Below are positions 47,651 to 60,154 of a DNA stretch of 64,000 bases, one piece after another. The position numbers and the translations under genes were made by a program. How positions within the stretch are numbered: position 1 is the first letter of the stretch; each line of letters opens with the position of its first letter. Source of the DNA: Hirsutella rhossiliensis (Eukaryota; Ascomycota; Sordariomycetes; Hypocreales; Ophiocordycipitaceae); contig NW_025408667.1 of NCBI RefSeq assembly GCF_020360975.1, forward strand, positions 7,936,001 through 8,000,000, read 5' to 3'. The notes beneath the pieces were generated by a model that had not been told where the DNA came from, made no database searches, and saw only the letters and a list, made by a program, of their open reading frames with translations.

Positions 47651-49000
47651 CGCCTATAGTAAATAGTAATCTAATTTTATATTTTAGCACCTATATTTAT
47701 TTTTATTTTAAGAACCTAATTTCCTTATCCTTTTACGCTCCCTTTTTTATACCAAACCGCGCTACTCTTATACCTATATTTAAGGTTCCCGCTATCTAAG
47801 GCTATAAGTATTATAGTAAGGACTTAGTATTTCGCTAGTAATTCTCTAACTAAATCTACTACTAACCGCCGCGCTTAAGCTTTAAGGGATTCCGCTAAGT
47901 AGTTTAATTATATAAGAATAAAGCAAAGCTCCTTTATAACCTTAAGTCTAATATAGCCATATTTACTAAGTAGAAATACGATAATTATAGTATATATACT
48001 AACTACCGCGACCTCCTTATTAAAGAAAGGTACGATCTTAACGTAAGCTTAGTAAAAAACGGTATATACTACGCCTTTTTATCTCTTCCCCCGTTTAAAG
48101 CCTATAATCTATATAAACGTAACTAGCTATACTTCTCTATGCCTTATAGCGCCGCCGCTTATTATATTACTACTATAACTCTTATAACTACTTAAACTAG
48201 TAAGAATATAACGTTAACTATCTAACTATAGTAAGTCGGCGCTTCTTATTACTTTATTCCTAGTACTCCTTTATACGTTCGCTTTAATAACTATACCTTA
48301 CCGCTATTAAGCTTTAGTAATTTATTTAATAACTCGCTACCCTTAGTTTTAAGTATTATAAGGAAAACCCTTAGTACCCCCTTAAACGCTTATAGGTAGT
48401 TTACCTTATTATTTAATAAGGATAAGCTTCTTTCTTTATTACTACGCGACTTAGATAAGGCTATCTTCCTTAATAAAACTAAGATAATAACTAGCGCCCT
48501 TAAAACTATATAAATTACTACTATTTTAATAGGTAAGATCGTACCCCTATAGATATTAGCCTATTAGGGGGGGGGATAAGACCCCTAGTACTCCCCTTCT
48601 AACTTACTTCTAAGTATACTTAAAAGCGTTATAAAGACCTCGATTATCTAATTAAGTATCTTTCTTAATTATAGTTAATTTAAATTTTTATTTTTCCCCT
48701 TTAAAGTAAAGGCCGCTAGTTATACGACTCTAGTAGAGATAAAGAGACATAGAGTAAAGAAATCTCTAAGACTTATATCTATAACCTAAGGCCCTTAGAG
48801 CTATATATAGGACCGATAATTAGATAATTACGTAGTTAATTACTCTACTAATCCTTAGCTACGTACTACGCGTGCTTTAGGTATATGCCCTCGTCCCTAT
48901 TAAAACTAGTCTTTAGGGCGTAAACTTATTATTCCGTTCTATTTATACGGCGATAAGTAGCTTTATAAAGCCGAAAGTACTTAGAGGACGATAGTACTAT
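47651..49000. repeat. RIP-mutated region between gypsy D and gypsy C gag
   Basis: Saturated RIP composition with no domain that I can name. It may hold the 3' LTR of D and the 5' LTR and leader of C, but no repeat pair was found to prove it. A run of nine G lies at about 48,569. Confidence 0.4.
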
Positions 49001-50276
49001 TTAGAAAAATAAAATCTAGGGATTTAATAATTAAAGTAGTAACTACCTTAATAGCTAGAGTTAGGGACCTAATAAGGTAATAGACTTACTAGGAAATAAA
49101 TAATTAGATAATGCCTTCGCTAGTAGTAAAGGAAAAGTAATAAGCTAATACTAAAAAACCCTAAGCTCTTATTATCGGCCCTATAACCCCTAATACTAGC
49201 GACTTAGTTAAGAAACTATAATCCTTATATAATACTTTAAAAGATATAAATAACGATAATAGTATAATCTAGACCGTTCTAGAACCCTACTAAGACCTCT
49301 TACTTATATATATACTAATAATACTAATATAAGTATTAACGAGGGACACCTTAATAACCTTAACCTTAGCTCTCCTCTACGCGGTGGCTTATAGAGAACG
49401 CTTACCTCCCGCTAATAGATAAGAAAGTAAGTAATAAGATAGTTATAATAAGATATCCTCTAACTTTAAAAACTCTAACTTTAAATTTTATAACCTTATA
49501 ATCTATAGGCATACTATATTTAGAAACGCTAGCCGTTAAGAGGGATTATTTAATCCTACTACTAGCGATATAAAGAAAATTAAGGTAGATATTAATAAGA
49601 TTACTAATAGACTTAGAGATATACTTACTAAAAGCTAAGATAACCTTATAGGAAGACTCTACTAATTATAACTCCTACCTATTAGTAAATTTAATAGTAA
49701 AAACGTAACTAAATTCCTTAAGAAGTTCGAATAAGAGATACGCGTTAACTATATCTATAACGAGGATAAAATAGACTAGCTTAAAGTCTATATCTCCTTT
49801 ATATAAGCCCCTACTATTAAAATTCTTATAGACGGACTTACCTAAGAAGAAATAAAGAAGAGACTCCTTTAATACTACTATATATATAATATTAAATAAC
49901 TAGAAACTACTAACGACCGCTTAAACTATTATAATACTAAAAAGCCTAAGACTATTATAGAAGTTATAGAATAGCTTAGTCTTTACTTATACTTATAGCG
50001 TAAGGTATAACCTAACGGCTAAGAAGAATCTATAGTCTAGTTATACTTTATTTACTATATAATACTAAAGGAGCTTATTATTAACGTTATAGAGAGAAAC
50101 GGGAAGATATCTAAAGTTATCTCGAAACTCCTATATAAAAGCCTTATCTATATAATTAATAACTACTTAGCACCTCGCTAGGACGTTAAGCGACGAGATA
50201 TAGTATTTAAAGTCTATAATTAAAAGCTTAAGAACCTAAAGAAAGACTAGCTCTTTAGGGAAATTAATAAAGTAAT

Positions 50277-50844
50277 TGTAAGGAACGGTGTTCCTACTAT
50301 AAATAAAGCAGCTATAATATACTCTCCCGATTATATAAGCCAATAAGTAGTATATTAATTATAGACAAAATCTCATCTTATAGAGCAAGAATTGCTCGTC
50401 ATTTTGCATGTCATTATGCATTAAACGGGTTGCCGGTTATCGTAAAATCGGGAATCGAAGGAACAGAGCTAGCTTGGAATGCTAGCTAAGACCTCTCAAG
50501 AACACCGGCACGACCAACCTCCTTTAAACACGAATATCAGTGGAACCAAGACACTTCCAGATTCACTCGAGGTATCACGGAATTCCTTAGTCTTAGGGCT
50601 ATACGGCAGCCTAAATCTGGTCCCGAAAGGTTCTTCCGTTCAGCTACAATTGTCTATATAAGACAGCATGTCCGCTAGTAGATAGATAGAGAATTATCAA
50701 CTCTAACACCTCTTCCACACACCAATACACTACCAATAAATTCCGTTGAAAATCCTACCTTATACTCCTTCTTCCCCTCTATCACGTAGTCTTACGTGAT
50801 TCCTTGATTTCCCAAAATTCCGCTTTTGCTTATATACCTTAAGA
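50277..50844 (+). repeat. 5' LTR of copia B
   Basis: 568 bp from TGTAAGGAACGG to CCTTAAGA. Contains the perfect inverted repeat at 50,781-50,800 and is barely mutated. Confidence 0.95.
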
Positions 50845-50858
50845 GGTTATGAGCCCGG
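50845..50858 (+). other. primer-binding site of copia B (initiator tRNA-Met anticodon arm)
   Basis: GGTTATGAGCCCGG abuts the LTR. Its complement CCGGGCTCATAACC is the anticodon stem-loop of initiator tRNA-Met, with the CAT anticodon in the loop. This matches the half-tRNA priming known for Drosophila copia and several fungal copia elements. Confidence 0.85.
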
Positions 50859-51032
50859 CTTGCTCCTTTTAAGCCGGGAAATCAACTACTTATACCTTTG
50901 AAATTCCTCGTCGAAATATTCAATTAAAATTCCTTTCGAAATTCCCCCGACTTCTTTTACCTTCCTACGCTCTTAAACTCCCGTTTAGACTTCTCGATCC
51001 CTACGAACGAAATAATACCGAATTTATATAAA

Positions 51033-51960
51033 ATGGGTGGACAGAAAGAATACGAATTTACTAGACTTAAGGGAAATTCAAATTATACCTTATAGACTAC
51101 GAGGATAGAAGCTATCCTTATAAAAGAAAAGCTTATTGCTGCTCTAGAGCAAGCAAATCATATACAGACTACGGAGGCTTTATCTATGATATTCCTTCGA
51201 GTCGAAGATGGTCCCTTAATGCAATTCGGCATCTAAAAATGCTAAAGAAGCGTAGGATGAGCTTAAAAGCTATATAATCCGTCGAACTTTTCGTCGAATT
51301 ATCTGCTTATTAAGCAGCTCTTTAATCTTAGTCCTCGGACTCTGATTTAGAAAATACCTTTATAAGGTAAAGGAAATCTACGAGGATTTAAAATCCCGTA
51401 ATATAGAAATTCTAGAAGTTGTTCTTATAGCATGGATTCTTAATTGCCTTAATAAGGAATTTAGAAGCTATATTACAAATATTACGCAGAGCCTTAGGCA
51501 TAATTCTGCGGCGTTTACCCTCGAAACCCTTACAGCTAGTCTTTTAGACGAAGCTAGAAGAATAGAGGATATAGACGAATCTTCGGAGAAAGCCTTCCTA
51601 ATACGAAGGAAGCCTTAGAAATCCCATAGAAATTCTACGGATACTCCTTATTGTAAGGAATGCAAAAAACCAGGGCATTTTATAGCAAATTGCTATAAAT
51701 TACACCCGAATAAGGCTCCCGCTTATTGGGTATTAAATAAAGGAAAAAAGGACGATAGGACTCGAATTTCTAAGAAGAAAATCTTCTTCTTCTTCTTCTT
51801 CTAGGAAGAAATCCTTCTAGTAGCATTTCTACTACTAATAAAAGAAGGAAGGCTCGAATTACCGAGCTAGAGTCCGATTCGGAAGATAGTAATAAGGTCT
51901 CAAATATAGCTTCGCAAGAAGAAAATATAGACCTAGATATCGACCTTATAGACCTCTCTA
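51033..51960 (+). pseudogene. gag of copia B with CCHC knuckle
   Basis: An ATG at 51,033 starts MGGQKEYEFTRLKGNSNYTL, typical of copia Gag, followed by RIP stops and frame changes. A CCHC knuckle CKECKKPGHFIANC lies at 51,652-51,693. A TTC-repeat (about 51,782-51,801) follows. Confidence 0.85.
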
Positions 51961-51974
51961 GGGCCCCGACCCCT

Positions 51975-52325
51975 ATGCATACGTCTAAGGATTTAGAGGT
52001 AATTTTAACCTCTATAATTACCCCTATAGCAGAAGCTAATAAAGACTCTCTTTTAGGACCTCTAAAAGCCTCGATTCCTAGAATAAAGGAATTAGTCTTA
52101 AAGGCAAGAGAAGGAGGATTTCCTAGTTATAAGAATAAAAGGATCTTTGATTTTATATATGATACCGGAGCTACTAGGCATATAGTATCTAATAAGAATT
52201 TCCTTATTAACTATAAAGAAATTAAGTCTAAAGTTTGCTGGGGAAAAGCTTCCTTTATATTAGTAAAAGGAAAGGGGGACTTAGTATTTAAGTTCCCGTA
52301 TAGTAGAAAAAGGTATATCCTTTGA
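51975..52325 (+). pseudogene. protease segment of copia B
   Basis: The 116-residue open frame carries DFIYDTGATRHIVSNKNFL, the D-T-G active site and adjoining HIV-type loop of copia proteases (DTG at 52,161-52,169). It ends in a TGA at about 52,323 before the pre-integrase region. Confidence 0.85.
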
Positions 52326-52539
52326 GACTGCTTTTATATACCCGAATTAGGGGTAAATATACTATCCCAATCTTATTTTAATAATACCTATGCCTTAATA
52401 GGAGGAAATAAAGTCCTTTTACTAGATAATAAGGCTAAGGTCCTTACTAAAGGATTTCTTAGAAATAAATTATATTATATTCCTATAGAACCTTTATTAG
52501 AAAGCCAATCGATCCTTATTACGTCTTTAAAAGCAAAGG

Positions 52540-53240
52540 ATATAGATTTTTATACTTAGCACTTACGCTTAGGGCATATAAATAGTAGGGCTATTTTAGA
52601 AATATTAAAAAGATATAATAAGGATATAAAAATGCCTCTAGAAGAGGAAAATAAAATAAGGCAGTGCGAAATATGTATTAGAGCTAAAGCAACGAATAGG
52701 GTTAATAAACAACCCTCGTATAAGTCTTATTACTATTTAGAAAAAATAGTATTAGATATTTAGGGGCCAATTAAAGTGCCTACTTATAATAAATATTACT
52801 ATTATATTTCTTTCCTAGACGTAGGAACCCGATATCTAGAAATATACCTTCTTCGAAAAAAGGGAGAAGCTCTAGATAGGTTCCTAGAATTTAAAAATAG
52901 GGTAGAAAATAACCCTAAAAATACTAGGATTAGAGAAGCATTTTCTGATAATGCTAAAGAATTTATATATAAAATAAAGCTCTATTGCGAAAAGAAGGAA
53001 TTACCTTTAATTCTAGTCCTCCTAGGACGCCGGAATCTAACGGTAGAATAGAAAGAATAAATCGTACTATATTAGAAAAGTACGAGCTCTTTTATTTACT
53101 GCTAGGCTTCCTAAATATCTATAGGGAGAAGCTGTTTTAACAGCTACCTATTTATATAATAGATCACCGCATTCTGCGATAGGATTTAAAAGTCCTATAG
53201 AAAAGAGGGATAATATAATACTACCCTTCGAGACCTTAAA
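52540..53240 (+). pseudogene. GAG-pre-integrase and integrase of copia B
   Basis: HHCC region: HLRLGHINSRA and CEICIRAKATNR (52,559-52,700). Core residues: D in VLDI before GPI (about 52,755), D in EAFSDNAKEF (about 52,945) and the E region near 53,040 where a frameshift occurs. A RIP stop lies between the first Asp and GPI (TGG to TAG). Confidence 0.88.
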
Positions 53241-53689
53241 TAAAATTAAGACCTTCGGAAGCCTTATATATTATAAGAATAAAGACCCTAAAGATAAGCT
53301 AGATAATAGAGCTTTTAAGGGAATAATAGTAGGCTATTTAGAAAATGCATATAAAATCTAGGATTTTCTAAGAGAAAGATTACTATCTCTAGAGATATTA
53401 CTATACTAGAAAATAAATTTATAAAAAATCTAGAAATCTCTAGTAGTAATAATACCTTTGATTTTAATTCTATTCCGAATAAAGATAAGCTAGAAAGCTA
53501 TATCCCTATAGAGGAAGCTCCTAGAGAACCTAGAGATAAAAGTCCCTCGCCCTCTATAGAAGAAGAGTCTCTAAATAACGATCCTATTCCTACTACTAGT
53601 AAAATAGTAGTAGAATTACCTAAGAAGCCGGAAGGGTTCGATTCTAACTATATCGAATACCCTAACGTTAATTTATTTCTAAACTGCGA

Positions 53690-54660
53690 TTTTACAGAGT
53701 TAATTCTAGCTAGTATAGAAAATCAGGATCTAAAAATTCCAAAGACCTATAAACAGGCAATAAATAGCCCTGAAATAGCATTTTGGAAAGATGCTATGAT
53801 TAAGGAGATTATCCAGCTAATTAAATATAAAACTTGGGAATTTTCCTACCTCCCTAGGGATAGGGAGGCTATAGGAGGCCGCTGGGTCTATACTATTAAG
53901 AAGGATAGTCAAAATAATATAATAAAATATAAAGCCCGTTTCGTAATATAGGGATTTAAGCAGATCTATAGCTTAGATTTCCTAGATACCTTCTCGACTA
54001 CGGCTAGACCCGAATCTATTAGAATTCTGCTTATTTTAGCTATTATCTACGAATTGAAGCTTTGCAAATAGATATAACAAATGCATTCGTACATGCCGAT
54101 ATAGATAGCGAAGTATATATCGATCTTCCTATAGCTACGAAGAATACGCTCTTAAAGAATATTATTTAAAACATAGATCAGCTTATAGAGCTAAAGGAAT
54201 TAAATTAACTAAATTCCTAGACCTATATAAAACCGGTCAAATTAAAGCAAAGCTAAAGAAAGCATTATATGGCCTAAAACAAAGTCCTAAGCTCTGGTAT
54301 AATCATTTAAAAATTATACTAAATAATCTCGGATTTCTTCCTCTTTTAGACGAAGGAGTATTTATAAATAAGGACTATAGTATAGCCTTAGCAATTCACG
54401 TCGACGACTTTCTTATAGTAGGGCCCTCTAAATCTATAATAGAAGAAAGATTATTTAAAGAATTATCTAAATTCCTAGATTTTACTATCTTAGGAGATAT
54501 AAAAGACTTCTTAGGTCTAAATATTAAAATAAACCGAGAAAATAAAGAGCTATATATATCCCAAGAAAATTATACCTTAAATAAATTAAGGAATTTAATA
54601 AAGAAGGTTTAGGAACTTCGAATTTACCCGCTATAGTAGGCTTTAAGCTTATAAAAGCAA
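53690..54660 (+). pseudogene. reverse transcriptase of copia B
   Basis: Copia RT blocks: EAIGGRWVYTIKKDSQNNI and KYKARFVI near 53,870-53,945, KKALYGLKQSPKLWYNHLKI near 54,258-54,315, and catalytic HVDDFLIVGPSK at 54,397-54,432 (His replaces the usual Tyr). A frameshift occurs near 54,050 and a stop at 53,949-53,951. Confidence 0.9.
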
Positions 54661-54691
54661 AGGAATTACCTTCTAAGGAAGATATATTGCA

Positions 54692-54769
54692 ATTTCAGAA
54701 AGAAATAGGATCTCTATTATACTTAGCCTTATTTCAGAAAGAAATAGGATCTCTATTATACTTAGCCTT
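54692..54769 (+). repeat. 39-bp in-frame tandem duplication between RT and RNase H of copia B
   Basis: ATTTCAGAAAGAAATAGG.. is repeated exactly at 54,692-54,730 and 54,731-54,769, duplicating 13 residues around FQKEIGSLLYLAL without changing frame. Confidence 0.95.
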
Positions 54770-54929
54770 ATTTACTAGGCCAGATATCTTATATTCTGTA
54801 ATTTCCTGCGCTAGATTCGCGGCTAAGCCCGACTAGACGCATTTTAAGGCTTTAAATATAATTTGGAAATATTTAAATAAATTCCCTAGCCTAAAGATTA
54901 AATATAATTGCAATATCCCTTTACCTATC

Positions 54930-55409
54930 TATATAAAGGGTTTTACCGACTCTAGCTGGGCGTCGGATTTAACGGACGGAAAATCCTTTTCCGGTTACTG
55001 TTTTTATATATATAATAATATAATAAGCTGGGCTTGCTCTAAGCAGAAAGCCGTTGCCCTTTCTACCTGCGAAGCAGAGTATATTGGCCTTAGGGAGGCA
55101 AATAAAGAAGCTGTTTATTTAAATATGCTTTTTAGAAATATTACTAAGGATCTATCTATTAAGATTCCTAATACTATACCTCCTATTTTAACGGATAATA
55201 CTGCTGCTATTAAATTAGCAGAAAATCCGGAATTTTATAAAAGGTCTAAGCATATAAGATTAGCCTATTACTATACTAGAACTAGTATAAGAGAAGGGGA
55301 AATTAGAGTTTTTTATATTAAATCAGAAGATAATATAGCTGATATTTTTACGAAGGAATTAAGACCTAAATTACTCTATAAATTTAGAGACGGTCTATCC
55401 TTAATATAA
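54930..55409 (+). pseudogene. RNase H of copia B
   Basis: FTDSSWASDLTDGKSFSGYC and then the long open frame with STCEAEYIGLREANKEAVYL, LTDNTAAIKLAENPEFYKRS and YIKSEDNIADIFTKEL. These are the standard copia RNase H motifs with catalytic D, E and D intact. The frame ends at 55,409. Confidence 0.92.
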
Positions 55410-55779
55410 GTTCCTAAGCAATTAAAAGGGGTTTTTAGATATTTCTTATGCTTTCTATATCTTTCCCCTACTAGGTTTTTCCTTTTAGGTTTCCTAGAGA
55501 AATATTTACTAGGTTTTTATCTATTAAGATTTTCCTAGCAATAATAGGTTTTACCTTATATAAGGTTATCCTATAAATAATTATTATAACTATAGATTTT
55601 TCCTACTATAGGTTTTTTTATTAGTATATACCTAAGGATTTCTTTCCTAAGAAAGAATAGGTTTTTATATATCCTATTAAGGTATAAGAATGGTTTTCCT
55701 AAATTAGGGTTTTACCCTATATATATACTACTATAAATAAATCAGTAAAGAGTATATAAATCTACTCTTTAAGGGAGGC

Positions 55780-56347
55780 TATAAGGAACGGTGTTCCTAC
55801 TATAAATAAAGCAGCTATAATATACTCTCCCGATTATATAAGCCAATAAGTAGTATATTAATTATAGACAAAATCTCATCTTATAGAGCAAGAATCGTTC
55901 GTCATTTTGCATGTCATTATGCATTAAACGGGTTGCCGGTTATTGTAAAATCGGGAATCGAAGGAACAGAGCTAGCTTGGAATGCTAGCTAAGACCTCTT
56001 AAGAACACCGGCACGACCAACCTCCTTTAAACACGAATATTAGTGGAACCAAGACACTTCCAGATTCACTCGAGGTATCACGGAATTCCTTAGTCTTAGG
56101 GCTATACGGCAGCCTAAATCTAGTCCCGAAAGGTTCTTCCGTTCAGCTACAATTGTCTATATAAGACAGCATGTCCGCTAGTAGATAGATAGAGAATCAT
56201 TAACTCTAACACCTCTTCCACACACCAATACACTACCAATAAATTCCGTTGAAAATCCTACCTTATACTCCTTCTTCCCCTCTATCACGTAGTCTTACGT
56301 GATTCCTTGATTTCCCAAAATTCCGCTTTTGCTCATATACCTTAAGA
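55780..56347 (+). repeat. 3' LTR of copia B
   Basis: 568 bp, starting TATAAGG (one RIP change from TGTAAGG) and ending CCTTAAGA. Confidence 0.95.
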
Positions 56348-59300
56348 GTAATAGAGGAAGCCGAATCTAATAAGGGCAAAGAAAAACTTCCTAAAGAGTT
56401 AAAGAAAATAGATAAGAAACCTAGATAGCTTATAAAGAAGATCTTAGACCTAATAAAAGCCTTTAAAGATATAAAGATTAACTTTACTCGCTAGTAAGAG
56501 TAGATATTTAACTAGCTTAATAAGGAATAAAGACGTATTAGTAGTAAAGGCTACTCTTTAAGTTATAGATAAGGAGGTAGCGTAAATACTATCGGATTTT
56601 ATTACCTATTTAATTAATATATATAGTTTTAGGTTAATGCTTTTAACTAGCTTAAGAGATACTTTTATTATAGTAAAAAAGGATACTACCCTAATAAGTA
56701 TAAGGTATACTCTTAGGACTATAAGATCGGATTTATAATATATAAAGTAGTAAACGGGACTCTTTACCTTAAAAGAAAAGATAACGGAAGCGTAATTCCC
56801 CTAGTACTTACTAATAGGTTTTCTTAAATAAGTATATATATTTAAAGGCTTATCGTATACTAAGTAGATATATAGCTAGACTCCTTTATATTACTACTTA
56901 TAAAATAGGTTAAAGCTATAGTTATACTATCTTACCTAAATTAGGCTACTAGTAAAAGAGAATCTGGTTTCTTAGACTAGTTCTAGAGATATAGAAGCCC
57001 GTATAAGTAAAAGCTAAGGAATCTAAAAGTAAGCGATATAAGAAAAGAAGTAAGAAGGATATTAGTTATTATAATTATAGATAATATATAATAAAGCGAT
57101 ATATATAATTAGATAATCTATATAACTATAATAGGGATTAATGCCTATAAGGGGAAAAGATAAAGAGTTAAAGAGAATATAGAGGAAATCGAGATAACGA
57201 GAATAGTAAAAACTAGCCTAAAGATTATCCCTATATACTATAGATATAGAGTAGATTTAGATAGGAAGTTCGATAGACTTATAAATAAAATTGTCGGAGA
57301 AATTATATATAAAAGAATCCTAATCCCTTTAAATTACTTTATCGACTTTATTCCTTAACTAGGTAAGAGACTTAGTACGAGATATATAGATATAGCCTAA
57401 GGTATAGAAAATAATAAATTCTAGACCTTAGAGAAAGTAGAGAGTAATATAAGACCTTATAGAGCTATAATAATAGTTATAAAAGTAGCTAAAGATAATA
57501 TAGAGAGTAGTTTACTCCTCCTTAAATATTTATAAGGAAAACTCGCGGTAGCTTTAGTATAAGTTAAAGAATAGTACGAAGAATACTAGGTCGAACCGAT
57601 TAAGCTTACTTACCCTACTTATAAAGAATCGGATTATAAGTGCCTCGAAGTCTAATAAGTACTAAAGGAAGTTAGGTTTATAACTAATATAATTAGTATA
57701 ACGTAACTAGCCTAAGGACTATTTAATTAATAAACTCTAAAAGTAATAAGACTAAAGAAAAATAAATTTATTATATAGGAAGTAGTACTCTTAATAAGAT
57801 ACTAGGAGATAACTCTAAAGGACCTTATAGCGATTCCTATAATATATATAAATACGGTCCTTATACCTTTCCGCTCGCTTAAGTATATATAAGACCTACC
57901 CTATATTTAAGTATAGCTTAGTAGCTAGAAAGCTAAAGTTCTAAGCGCTTTAATCGATATTAAGTCCGAAGGAAACCTTATTACTAAAAGATATATAAAC
58001 GTATATAGGCTTAAAATCCTATTAATAAGAGTATTAATAACGGCGTATACCGGGTCCCTTATAGATATAGTTAGGGAGGTAGAGATTAATCTCTATCTAG
58101 GCACGGCCTAGATATTAATCCGTCTTTATATTACGCTAGACGGAGTCTTAGTCCCTTTTATCCTAGGCATATTATTTATTAGAGCCGCGCGTATATTATT
58201 TAATTATTCCTTAAGGAACGGCGATATATAGGTTAAATATTAAATCGGTACTATCTAGGTAGTTACGCTAGCGGTAAGAGCTATTAAATAGGAGCTTCCG
58301 GATAAGGTCGATATAGTAAAATCCTTTTAGACTACGACCTTAATAGTTAATAAAGACGTATACGAAAGACTAAAGCTCGAGGAGACTATATAGGAAATAG
58401 CTACCTAGCTCCTAAGAAATCTTTTTTAGGCTTTAGTAATAAAAGTTAAAGAAGATAACCTAAGAGCTACCTAATAATTATAAAGAGAACCCCTTACGGA
58501 TACCCTAATAGCCGAGATTCTCTTACCGGGAGGTAAGATCCTTAGTTATAGAGGGGGCGCTAACTAAGTCCCTAACCTAGCCTACGCTAGCGTAAATAAG
58601 CCCTTAATAGTACTAGTATAATAGTAATTAATTATAGATAAAGGAGATAAAGCGATTCTAGCTATTAGATCTAAGATAGTAAAAGAGATTATTAAAGTTA
58701 TAGTTATAAAGGCTATAAGAGAATTTAAGAAAAATATTATTAGAGCTAGAAAGAAGTTTAAAAAGATCTAGAAGGTTAAAGTTAAGATAGGGAGGAAATA
58801 ACCTATTAGATTATATAATCTAAGAGTTAATACTCTCTTTAAAAGAAAAGTAAATAAGATTAACCCTATTAACGATACTCTATTAAACGGCTTAACGTTA
58901 GAAATCCGGATCTTCGATAGTATTTTATTTAATAGGGAAGCAGTATTATCCTAGGACTTTATAGAAAGAGGTAAAGTCGACCTAGCTATAGCCCCCTTAT
59001 AGGTTATTAGGATAATAAAATATAAGGCGTAGTAAGTAGCTTTAATCCTAATCTTAAAAGTAATAGAGTAGAAAGTTATCGATATCCTTAAAATTAAACT
59101 AGAAATAGGAGTACTTAAAAAAGGGCATAGGCCCTATAAGAACCCTTTTTTTCTAGTAGTAAAGAAAGATAGAGGACTACGCTTAATTAATTCCGCTACG
59201 CGTATAAATACCGTTATAATAAGAGATACAAACCTACCGCCGAATATAGATAAGTTTCGCGACTACTTCTCGATATATAAGATCCTTTCCCTCCTAGACC

Positions 59301-59576
59301 TTCTTTTAGGCTATAATTAGATCCCTCTTAATATTAGAAGCGGTAACTTAATAATATTCGCGATACCTATTAGCCTCTTATATATATATATACTCCCTTA
59401 AGGGGCTATAAACTTAGTCGGCTAATTTATAAGGATAATATAAAGAATCCTATAAGACCCTATACCGAATATCTATAGGAATTTCCTTAATAATATAGGT
59501 ATTAAGGGGCCTAATATAACGTATAATAATAAAGAGGTAGCGCTAGGAGTAAGGAGATTTATCTTCGAATACCTTA

Positions 59577-60154
59577 TTAACTATAAGGAACGGTGTTCTT
59601 ACTATAAATAAAGTAGCTATAATATACTCTCCCGATTATATAAGCTAATAAGTAGTATATTAATTATAGATAAAATCTTATCTTATAGAGTAAGAATCGC
59701 TCGGTATTTTACATATTATTATATATTAAACGGGTTGCCGGTTATCGTATAATCGGGAATCGAAGGAACAGAGCTAGCTTAGAATACTAGCTAAGACCTC
59801 TTAAGAATACCGGCACGACCAACCTCCTTTAAATACGAATATTAAAGGAACTAAGATACTTTTAGATTTACTCGAGGTATTACGGGATTCCCTAGTCTTA
59901 GGGCTATACGGCAGCCTAAATCTAGTCCCGAAAGGTTCTTCCGTTTAGCTATAATTATCTATATAAGATAGCATGTCCGCTAGTAGATAGATAGAGAATT
60001 ATTAACTTTAATACCTCTTTTATATACTAATATACTACTAATAAATTCCGTTGAAAATCCTACCTTATACTCCTTCTTCCCCTCTATTATATAGTCTTAC
60101 GTAATTCCTTAATTTCCTAAAATTCCGCTTTTGCTTATATACCTTTAGATTAAC
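59577..60154 (+). repeat. RIP-mutated solo LTR of the copia B family, TSD TTAAC
   Basis: 59,582-60,149 (568 bp) aligns along its length with the copia B LTR and is bordered by TTAAC (59,577-59,581; 60,150-60,154). Many TG/CA sites are TA here. It lies between RT and RNase H of gypsy C. Confidence 0.93.

Larger units (their letters stand above)
50272..56352 (+). mobile_element. copia B: near-complete Ty1/copia element with 568-bp LTRs and TSD GTAAT
   Basis: LTRs 50,277-50,844 and 55,780-56,347 are both 568 bp and nearly identical, bordered by GTAAT (50,272-50,276; 56,348-56,352). The PBS follows the left LTR, and a PPT (AAGGGAGGC) precedes the right one. Gag, protease, integrase, RT and RNase H are all readable between 51,033 and 55,409, in copia order. 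It is only partly RIP-mutated: many CpA/TpG remain, but some codons have become stops. It is the youngest full element in the block and lies in the gag of gypsy C. Confidence 0.95.

Noticed and set aside
50479..50661. 60-residue plus-strand ORF
   Set aside because: It lies wholly in the copia B LTR, in U3/R, and is not kept in the other LTR copies.
51782..51801. TTC microsatellite as a regulatory repeat
   Set aside because: Short simple repeat in the degenerate gag of copia B; no sign of function.
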